From the NCBI GenBank assembly GCA_018806985.1, contig JADANN010000359.1, forward strand, positions 744,001 through 808,000: a DNA stretch of 64,000 bases, given 5' to 3'. The translations under genes and the position numbers were made by a program. Positions 57,701 through 64,000 of this stretch are shown here, one piece after another. The stretch comes from Angiostrongylus vasorum. Lineage: Eukaryota > Nematoda > Chromadorea > Rhabditida > Metastrongylidae. Position 1 is the stretch's first letter. Each line of letters opens with the position of its first letter. The notes below the pieces were generated by a model. The model saw only the letters and a list, made by a program, of their open reading frames with translations. It searched no databases and was not told the origin of the DNA.

Positions 57701-60530
57701 GAAAGTTATGTTTACATCGTTCAATTCCCTCCAATGATATTTCAGCTGAATCCACGCGGCATCTTTGTGGAAATGACTGTCGTTTTCATGTTCCACACTC
57801 TGTAAGCAGTTTTTGCACTCATCTTTGTTTTTCCATTCTTCTCTCCATTTGGTTTCAATTCCTTTTCTTTTTCTTCACAGATTCCCTCTAAGTGAGAAGT
57901 TCCCATTCGCTTCGTTCTAGATTTATGTGGCGCTCTTGCGAGGGTAAATCACAGTTAAGTTCTAACCAAAGCGACAGTGCATTTGTACTAGGGCGCCGGT
58001 TCTTCCGTTAATTGGATCGCTATCAGAGCTGTGCAGAATTTGCTTATACCTTTGACGCATTCACTCGTGGATTTATGAATATAGGTGTAGGTGTCCTGCA
58101 AAGCAGGTATCTCCTATGCAAACGGATGCGGTTTAGGACGACGATCAATTAATCCAACACCTTTACGGAAAGAACTAATTGAACTACTCATAAGCTGCGC
58201 AACTCTGCGTCGAAGTCAAGTGAGGTGCTCGTTTGTACTTTTTCGCCAGAAGCAGTAGAAATCCAGAATCTGATAAGAAGAGTGTGCGGTGTGCATGTCA
58301 ATTGCACCGAATCGAGCATTTAGTGGTCCCATGCTGTTTTCGTGGGATTGTGGGAGTGCTCTTAACTCAAACAATGGTGGCAACAAATTAAATAGGAAAA
58401 AATGGACGGTGGGATCAGAAAAAATCGATGGAGAGATACTCCTCTTAGACCAAGAAATCAGAACTGTAGTTGCTGTTTTCTGGCATACTTCAATTTCATA
58501 GAGAGATTATACCATGCCTTCCCAACGGATTACCGCCTCATCGTGGCTGGGAGGTGTTCCTGAGTGTCGGACTGCGATGTGCAGCAGGCGGATTCATCCT
58601 CTGGCAGGGCCTCCCAAGCCGAGAAGGAGTCCGGCGTCTCCATCAGGAAGCCTAGCTAAGATTAAACCAATACCAGTATCCACCACCGTCCTGGTATAAA
58701 AGTCGCATTGTGGCAAATCTCCCTCTGATTCACAAGGGCTGCGACTGCCTGTCGTGGTGACGACCTGGGACAGACTTTGGCCAGGCTGTCCTCGGGATTC
58801 CAGAAAACCACAATGACTTAGCCAGCAAATCTCCGAAAAATGGAGATTATGCTGGAGGCCGCACAACCAGTGAGGACGGGCCACTCAAGTGTCAAGTGTC
58901 AAATTATACTTTGCAGGTGGATTTTCTGCGATAAACAGTTTCAAATCCAGCTAGAACTATAAGAAACACTACGTTCACCAGAACATTCTAAAACAGATAT
59001 TAAGTATTGTATTGCCATAGTATTTAAACGACGTTATTTTCAATACCACGAAGCGAGTACATGATATTTCCCTTGTACGACGTTTTGAACATTGTACCAA
59101 TGAATTGTTTGCAGGTTTATGACAAAAAGTGGACCAAATGGTCAAGATACAATGCTTTTACATGGAAGCCGATAAACAGGTTACCGTTCCACTGTCCGTC
59201 AGGTAGGCTTTATGGGAAGGGCCAACTGCAGAACTAACTCTTATGCGACCCACTTCCTTTCGAGTTTTTTTGACTTACAGTAGAATTGTCCTATAAGTAA
59301 TGTACATTACGTAACCAGCACGCCGTCTCCCAAATGTGTACGTGGTAGTAAAGTCGTCTTAGCTCGCCAACAATTAACTTCCTTCTAACTCTGGCTTCTT
59401 CAGATTTAGACATTTAAAGGTCAAAGGAACCAGCTCTTTAGAATGTGAGGTTTCTCAACAACATTAACAAAACTCGAGTCGATTTGCTCCATTTCCAGCC
59501 AAAGCGAATTCATGTTTTGGATGCAAACGTCGGTCATCGTCAGGGAATGTGAAGACGTTGTTTTTTTTAGTATGATCACAACACAGTTCCGTGAGAAGAT
59601 GTATCAGATGCCACAGTGCACGTACACTCTTCGTAAGGCCAATCCGGACGGCGAAATCGTACGCTATGCGAGCCTTGGTGAGAGTGTCTACCATCGGTGA
59701 GTCTTCGCCACCCCTACCAAAACATCTGAGCACGCGAAAACATAAACGGTTTGCGTGAAAACATTTCTCAGCAAAGACCCCGTTCAACTTCAGCTTTGAG
59801 CTTTGAACTCGATGTGGGGCGTCCCGGTTCTTTCAAAACTCCTATCATTCTTGTATTACGAATACTAAAAAACTTAGATCACTCAAAATCTGCCGGCACG
59901 AGCCTGCCTTTAAGAAAATGTTCAAGTTGGCCTTCGTTGAAACTAAGTAAAAAAAATCAAGGAAACCCTGCCAGATATAGAAGTTGACAAAGAAAGCGGA
60001 TTCAACTCTTTTCTGTGATGCTAATAAAATCAGAAAAACTTTATATTTGAGTTAACTCATAGAGATTCCACCTGATGTTTGAGTTATGGACCTTTGTTCA
60101 CAATTTCTATTGTGCAAGTCCAATATTTGAGAGGCCTGCAATAACCAACTAGATGTTGTACAGGCTGACTTGATTCCTGTCTTTATCGACCAGGAAAAAA
60201 CGTTTTAGTTACGTAAATAATTCAGATCTAGTTAAGCACAAAGTACCACACCAACCACTTTTTCTCCTGACTGACAAAAGTGGTAAAGTGCACTGCAAAA
60301 ACTTTTATACCGTTACTGGATAGCGTATTCTGCAAGCCCTCACTCCATTAGGAGAAACAATGGTCTACTTGAAGAGTTTCTTCATTGATCTCAAACTCCC
60401 TTCACGATCATATTCCCCTCAGGTGGGAGTGTATGGAGGAGAACGAGAAGGACACGTTTGGAATGTTGGTGCACTCTTGCTACGTCGACAATGGCTACGG
60501 CGATCGTGTGGACATACTCAGTGAAAAAGG
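51524..60530 (+). CDS. cut-6: Cuticlin with VWA and ZP domains (CUT-6-like), 3' end missing
   Basis: Exons 51524-51535, 51699-51786, 51956-52038, 52294-52422, 52621-52770, 55572-55670, 55936-56038, 57189-57393, 57746-57801, 59115-59202, 59571-59696, 60423-60530. Order: signal peptide (MRTF/SLICLLLVLFIAISS), VWA domain with complete MIDAS (DGSGS, NTGKAL, VVTDG), ZP domain with conserved Cys in DIICG, FNACNV, KIQCFYME, MPQCTY and HSCYVDNG. VWA followed by ZP in one secreted protein is the CUT-6 arrangement; C. elegans CUT-6 takes part in forming the larval cuticle and alae. Three +1 run-length defects lie in the ZP exons. The rest of the ZP domain, furin site and membrane anchor were not found up to 64000. 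Introns 5-11 are swollen by repeats. Confidence 0.92.
51956..52770 (+). CDS. cut-6: cut-6 exons 3-5 (VWA domain core)
   Basis: 51956-52038 reads ECVNKSVDLLLILDGSGSIG and DDTFRNQ; 52294-52422 reads IAFAMHLAERLNVSNEGSRM and AVMQYAETPRVEF; 52621-52770 reads LEWAIQRINFLSGATNTGKA, LKLALERGF, and VAVVVTDGQSQ. All junctions are phase 0 or fit. DxSxS, Thr and Asp of the metal site are all present, so the domain should bind a divalent cation. Confidence 0.93.
53328..53612 (-). repeat. SINE family A copy
   Basis: AAGGATAAAGGATAAAGTTC tail, CATGCATTCGACGTCATT, GAATGCATATATGACC, GTGCTGCTATCCTTCCC, GGAATCGATCCC (B-box). In cut-6 intron 5. Confidence 0.75.
53645..53905. mobile_element. PLE terminal-repeat piece
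   Basis: AAACCGACTTTCACTTAATG start, then in reverse TATACGAGGTTG, CTCGGCTAAAGTTTCGACGT, CTTCGTCTTCCCTCATTGTC (decayed hammerhead-like core on the minus strand, 53749-53776), and a second AAACCGACTTTCACTCAACC at 53863. Confidence 0.6.
54095..54900. repeat. Array of three repeat family C copies
   Basis: An inverted copy (about 54095-54265), a forward copy (54270-54595) and a second inverted copy (54600-54875) lie back to back. Shared blocks: CGCATGGTGTGGTGGTGAAC, GCGCGTTCGTTCC, GAGATATTTGCAAACTCCGG, GTTGACGGGTGGTTGCTGAT. Confidence 0.75.
54905..55190 (-). repeat. SINE family A, diverged
   Basis: GGGTTCGGCGTTGATTAATC, ACATCATTTGAGATGGTCGA, ATGCATTTCTGGC, then a degenerate head near 55185. Confidence 0.55.
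55377..55508. repeat. Perfect 31-bp hairpin built from PLE ends
   Basis: Arms 55428-55458 and 55478-55508 are perfectly complementary (outer part CTTCAATAAGCAGACACGAG), with an AT-only-plus-one-C loop of 19 bases. Just upstream, 55381-55410 is the PLE end ACCGACTTTCCGTTAACCTC. The arms carry the CACGAGGTTGTT inner border. Confidence 0.85.
55572..56038 (+). CDS. cut-6: cut-6 exons 6-7 (end of VWA domain)
   Basis: 55572-55670 reads DEVSEPAQLLRDAHVMLYAI, GVTNLINVHQLHQ; 55936-56038 reads ITGNPVRVFTVESFDQLDKA, LADSLTWDMCKTEF and ends in phase 1. These are the last strand and helix of the VWA fold. They are separated from exon 5 by a 2.8-kb intron holding SINEs, repeat C and PLE pieces. Confidence 0.9.
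56335..56500 (-). repeat. SINE family B-like copy
   Basis: Minus strand: GTGGTACGGAGAACAGAATG and, further on, CCTGGTTCGAAATCTACCC, a near-perfect tRNA B-box. The body is short and diverged. In cut-6 intron 7. Confidence 0.5.
57189..57393 (+). CDS. cut-6: cut-6 exon 8 (ZP domain start), two run-length defects
   Basis: Acceptor tttatag, donor TCG/gttagt. With the previous phase, removing one C from the run at 57198-57202 gives PGTPDIICGPDRIGVRAST; removing one A from the run at 57248-57254 continues KKPFDGFVFVMDHFHEEECR and SIGITVPFNACNVHRYRS. Both halves are unmistakable ZP sequence in different frames as written. The early donor at 57375 (CATAG/gtatcg) was rejected because it would give an immediate stop. 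Confidence 0.88.
57746..59202 (+). CDS. cut-6: cut-6 exons 9-10 (ZP-N strands)
   Basis: 57746-57801 reads LNPRGIFVEMTVVFMFHT. 59115-59202 starts LFMTK; one A too many in the run at 59124-59128 breaks the frame, and beyond it the reading is VDQMVKIQCFYMEADKQVTV. Exon junctions fit in phase 2. Confidence 0.88.
58510..58905 (+). repeat. Repeat family D, full-length
   Basis: CGTGGCTGGGAGGTGTTCCT, AAGGAGTCCGGCGTCTCCAT, CCACCACCGTCCTGGTAT, AAAATGGAGATTATGCTGG, end CAAGTGTCAAGTGTCAA. Cleanest copy in the window; in cut-6 intron 9. Confidence 0.85.
59571..60530 (+). CDS. cut-6: cut-6 exons 11-12 (ZP-C part)
   Basis: 59571-59696 (acceptor after a run of eight T) reads MITTQFREKMYQMPQCTYTL, RKANPDGEIVRYASLGESVY; 60423-60530 reads WECMEENEKDTFGMLVHSCY, VDNGYGDRVDILSEKG, donor gtgagc in phase 2. 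The next exon should begin with the Cys following this turn; none was recognised before 64000. Confidence 0.92.
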
Positions 60531-60979
60531 GTGAGCCATTTCTGCCATACCTCTACAATATCCTTAAATGAAACGTGGTGACAAGGTGTGAGATTTCATT
60601 CATCAAAGGTTCTGGAATGCTTCCTATTTTCTTCACGGACTTTTCTTACAGTTCCCCCTCTTATGGCGTTAATGCAGCGTCTTTCTAATTTTTGTACCTG
60701 CTGTATACGGTGTTTCTTTGGGCGTCCAGTTCAAAAAAAATGCTAACAATAAGCTGCAATACTGTCTGTGTACATTAACAATATCAACTGAACTTAATTT
60801 CGAGGGGATGAGCAGCGCAGTAGTAGTGGTGCCACTCAGCGCGAGCAAGGCGCTGGCTCGATCATCCATTAGGGTCCACCAGGTTTTGAGTTCGTCCGGC
60901 GACGGAAAATAGCTACCAGATTCACTTGAGTCCACCTAGCTCCCTTGAATCCATAAAAGACAGCGCCTATTTGTGATGG

Positions 60980-61050
60980 AGATGTGGGAACCCCTAGCTC
61001 GGCTATCCTAAGAACCGATTGGGAGTCGACTCGACCAGCACTGAACAACA
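60980..61050 (+). repeat. SINE family B tail fragment
   Basis: GTGGGAACCCCTAGCTCGGC, TATCC, GAGTCGACTCGACCAGCACT correspond to the 3' half of the 63419 copy. Confidence 0.45.
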
Positions 61051-61439
61051 TTGAAAGGAAGCAACCGAATCAATACGAAAAATCCGAAAACCTTCATGAA
61101 ATGTGGATGCGAGGAAACGAATCGAAATGCTGGGGTGCGCAAAATGTCGGATGGTAGATCATGTAGAAAAGTCACCTCAGTAACTGGCCATTGAATATAA
61201 GATGACTGTGCTAATGTAAGGCACAGTTGTACTACTTTTTAAGAATTGATTTAAGAAAAACGGTTAGGCAATGGCATTTGTGGTCGCTGAGCTCGCATTC
61301 TCAGCTCGCATCAGCCGTTCATTTTCGTTACAGCGAGTATCGCATTCGAGTTTTTTTCATGTTGTATATGTAGCCTTCCACTCATTACGATTAGCTCCCT
61401 ATAGCTATGATCCTTTGCAATTAAAAACATTAAAAAATG

Positions 61440-62865
61440 ATTTCCACGACCAACTTCCTACTAAGCTCGGCATTGATCAAATAATTAATTTATAAACGCG
61501 TCGTTTTCTTTCTCAGCAATCGCGAGGTTTTTTAAGTAGCGTACGTTTACCTCCATACAATAACACACATGCAACAGAACCGTAGCCGCCCTTCCGGCAG
61601 AATCGCCTTCTTCAGAGCCTGGAAGGGCATAGTGATATACAATTCACTAGGTCAAACGCTTCATTAATACAAACAGAAAGACAAGAATGTAAATGGTGTC
61701 AAACGGTCAACAGCTTCTCGAAAAAACCCACCGTTTTTTACGTGCCTTCCACTGAGGAAGAGCCGTTGATCAGCGTCGCATATGGTTGACGACTGCACTT
61801 CCCCACATCAACCATCGATACGAAGGTACTGGGCGAGATCACGGGTTATCTCCCTGCTGTTCATTGTAGGGTTTTTGGGACTTATCTAAAAAAGCCTCAA
61901 GAAGTTTTTTGCGCTGGTGTTTTAGTCTCCTGTGCAAGGATATTGACTTTTACTTTGAAATCATCTCCGCTGTGCTTCTGTATCCTATCCGTCCCTAGTG
62001 GCGTGCCTTGTCTTGCTTTTTCGGTTTCCATCTAGGTGTTCCTTTATGCGGGTACATAAAGGTCTGCCCATTTCGCCAATATATTCGTCTCCACAATCAT
62101 TAAAAGAGATCAGGTATACCGTACCTGAACTCATGCAATCACCGTCCTTGGCAAAAGGTAAATTATGCAATTTTCTGTTTCACGTAGACGTTCATACAGG
62201 CGGTTACGAACTAATTGACGACGGAGAGTATCGGGTGGTATTCCTACTATCGCAACCGACTCCTCTAGACCTGCCGTTCTTAAGCATCGCTTTGTCGCTA
62301 CACTTATTTCATCGCTAATGAAGGTCAAGATATACGGGATTTTTTTCAGCCAAACCATTGGTTTTGGGGCGTCGTTCACCTTCTAAACTTATCTCATGGG
62401 GCAACTATTTCGTAGCCATTGGAGATTCTTTTCGTATCTTCTTCTTCGTACACACGGAGGTGGCTGTTCGAAACATGTTTCTCGCAATCGCCCTCTTTCG
62501 TTGATGTGGGGAGGTGCAGTTGTCAACCATAAGCGGTGCTGATCAGCGGCTGTTCCTCAGTGGAAGGCACGTAAAAAACAGTGGGTTTTTCGAGAAGCTG
62601 TTGACCATGTGACTACCATTTAGATTCTCATCTTTTTGTATATGTTATTGAAGCGTTTGGCGTAATAAATTGCATATCACTATGCCATTCCAGGCCTTGA
62701 AGAAGGCGACTCTGCCGAAACGGCAGCTACGGTTGTGCTGTGTGTGTTATTGTATGGAAGTAAATGTACGCTGCTTAACAACCTCGCGATTGCTGAGAAA
62801 GAAACGACACATTTATAACCCAATGTCGAGGTTAATAGAAAGTCGATCTTGAGAACAAGTAATTT
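61440..62865 (-). mobile_element. Penelope-like element remnant with inverted terminal repeats
   Basis: About 350-bp terminal repeats face each other: 61440-61790 and 62500-62865 (shared landmarks AGCAATCGCGAGG / CCTCGCGATTGCT, CGAGAAAAAACCCACCG / GGGTTTTTCGAGAAG, CCCACATCAACCATCG / TTGATGTGGGGAGG). The space between encodes, on the minus strand, the C-terminal part of a PLE protein. The reverse-transcriptase part is gone. Each terminal repeat carries a hammerhead-like core (61591-61615 minus; 62697-62721 plus). Confidence 0.82.
61985..62379 (-). pseudogene. PLE GIY-YIG endonuclease, frameshifted
   Basis: Two minus-strand frames join: 62379-62150 ends RQLVRNRLYERLRETENCII; 62170-61985 continues LPFAKDGDCMSSGTVYLISF, NDCGDEYIGEMGRPLCTRIK, EHLDG. 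The spaced Cys residues before GTVYLI and the pair GTVYLI...YIGE with R...IKEHL are the PLE-type GIY-YIG nuclease, the enzyme that nicks the insertion site. One frameshift separates the halves. Confidence 0.8.
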
Positions 62866-62884
62866 ATATTCTTGCTGAGCAAGC

Positions 62885-62965
62885 AAGGGGTACTGTTTTA
62901 TTCTTTATTACGATGAAGCTGACGTGTCTGCAGAATTCGCTTTCCTCAGACCCTGGAAAGGTCAA
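62885..62965 (-). mobile_element. PLE terminal-repeat piece with decayed core
   Basis: Minus strand: CTGAGGAAAGCGAATTCTGC, AGACACGTCAGCTTCATCG, TAATAAAGAATAAAAC (62921-62949 for the core). GAAAC has become GACAC, so the catalytic positions are lost. Confidence 0.55.
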
Positions 62966-63099
62966 GTGGAAAGTTTAAACTCGAGTAAGGCAATCTCACC
63001 CGACGACGTTGTTTTATACAAAACGGTTGTTGACTGGTTGTCAAGTGATAACGATTTTTTTCGTGTCGATAATCAGGCCTGCAGCAGTCGGTATTAGAA

Positions 63100-63325
63100 T
63101 AACTAGAACGAGGTGCAATAATACTGTAGTAAACCGACTTTTACTTAAACGAGCGAATCGGACGGTACTCCACCGACGGAAATCCGACTCGATAGGACTA
63201 CAAAGACGCCACATCGAGAAGAAGAACAACCATGGGCCATCGACTCAGATCATCGGCTCTGAGGAAGACGAAGACGTCGAAACGTTAGCCGAATAAAAGT
63301 TACCTAGCAACCTCGTATAAGCTGA
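63100..63325 (+). mobile_element. PLE terminal repeat, plus orientation
   Basis: Starts AAACCGACTTTTACTTAAAC (63120) and ends GAATAAAAGTTACC, AACCTCGTATAAGCTGAATG. Same family as the 23828 element; contains the best plus-strand hammerhead-like motif. Confidence 0.7.
63253..63292 (+). ncRNA. Hammerhead-like motif, intact core
   Basis: Outer stem TCGGCT (63253-63258) with AGCCGA (63287-63292), all six pairs; CTGAGGA at 63259-63265; one extra A; stem II GACG/CGTC (63267-63270, 63275-63278) with loop AAGA; GAAA at 63279-63282; then CGTT, predicted cleavage after 63286. Stem III is two bases without a loop, so the active form would be a dimer. Confidence 0.55.
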
Positions 63326-63418
63326 ATGAACAATCCAAAGAAGTTTATTGATTATTTATGCTGAGGCCGGTTCAGTACAGTGTAATTTGTCAGTATTTGT
63401 TTTATCAAATCTGTGAAA

Positions 63419-63640
63419 AGGCGAATAACACAGTGCTGGTGATGCCGGTCGTCATTAGGACGGTGCTGGTTTAATCCCGCCACAAGCTCACCAACCCTCT
63501 TATCTCTCCGAGATCGGGAATTTAGTACTGAACTTGTCTGGGAGAACTCAATCTTTGCAATCTAAGTGGGAACGCTCTAGCCCGACTATCTCAAGGCTCT
63601 AGGGATAATCGACTCGACCAGAACTCAACGGCGCCAATAA
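63419..63640 (+). repeat. SINE family B, full-length
   Basis: GGCGAATAACACAGTGCTGG (A-box-like) and GCTGGTTTAATCCCGCC (B-box-like), body GAACTTGTCTGGGAGAA, GTGGGAACGCTCTAGCCCG, CGACTCGACCAGAACTCAAC. Longest body of the family in the window. Confidence 0.75.
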
Positions 63641-63644
63641 ACAA

Positions 63645-64000
63645 GGGAAGGTCCTCAAGCAGCAGCCGAAGCAACACGTAAGAAGTTGGGAGACTTTAGT
63701 GGATGATGGATGCGAGGAAGGAGACCAAGTACGAGAAGTGCTGGGATCCGTATAGTAGGTGTGAAAGACGGGTCGTGTAAAAAAAAATTCTGTTTCAAGC
63801 CGTTTCACTCCGAACCTTTTATAACACCCTCAACTATCAAGTGGTGCAATCTTGTAGGATATGCCGGCATACTTTTTTAAAACATCAAAGTAAAAAGCAA
63901 CTATGCTTTTTCCCACTATACGAACCGGTTTGCTAATTCCTTCTGCGCCTCGAATATCAAAGGGTTTTCTTGCAATTTCCTGAGATAGTCCGTATAACAC
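63645..64000. other. No gene recognised; cut-6 3' exons expected beyond
   Basis: No frame continues the ZP domain here. A minus-strand frame at 63599-63808 overlaps the SINE and is unsupported. Confidence 0.4.

Noticed and set aside
60655..60690. Continuation of the cut-6 ZP domain after acceptor ttcttacag
   Set aside because: In phase it gives only a dozen residues (GSPSYGVNAASF) before a stop and lacks the expected Cys.

Overview
The window looks like nuclear DNA of a nematode, most likely a clade V parasite such as a hookworm or related strongylid. Genes are rare, introns are long and packed with repeats, splice acceptors have the nematode T-rich tttcag/attaag form, and two adjacent genes are orthologues of Caenorhabditis elegans vab-7 and cut-6, which I recall as neighbours on chromosome III (M142.4 and M142.2). 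The species call is inference.

Three multi-exon genes can be supported. On the minus strand (14121 down to 3687) is a chymotrypsin-like (S1) serine protease with the complete His/Asp/Ser triad spread over eight exons; its signal-peptide exon was not found. On the plus strand (34684-43699) is a vab-7 / even-skipped class homeobox gene in five exons. Downstream on the same strand (51524 to beyond 60530) is a cut-6-like cuticlin with signal peptide, VWA domain and ZP domain; its 3' exons are missing or lie past the right edge.

In all three genes the exon phases and family homology close only if one base is removed from a homopolymer run. This happens at seven places and always in the +1 direction, which points to run-length overcalling in the assembly rather than three dying genes.

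Most of the rest is mobile DNA: two decayed mariner copies (left edge and a protease intron); a decayed RTE-like non-LTR retrotransposon (16.7-19.9 kb) and a 3' stub of another (30.8-31.06 kb); Penelope-like (PLE) pieces, including a GIY-YIG endonuclease remnant between inverted terminal repeats (61.4-62.9 kb) and many terminal-repeat pieces; two tRNA-derived SINE families (A and B); a ~330-bp dispersed repeat (C) often in tandem or inverted pairs; and a ~400-bp repeat (D) whose 5' part also heads the RTE copy.

The most striking signal is a short structured motif in about ten PLE terminal-repeat copies on both strands. It has the layout of a minimal hammerhead ribozyme (CTGANGA core, short stem II, GAAAC, GTY, closing stem I), with a stem III so short and palindromic that it would probably act as a dimer. 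About 15 kb in total (parts of 0.6-3.6, 15-16.7, 25.3-27, 27.7-34.6, 46-49.3 kb) shows no gene I can support.
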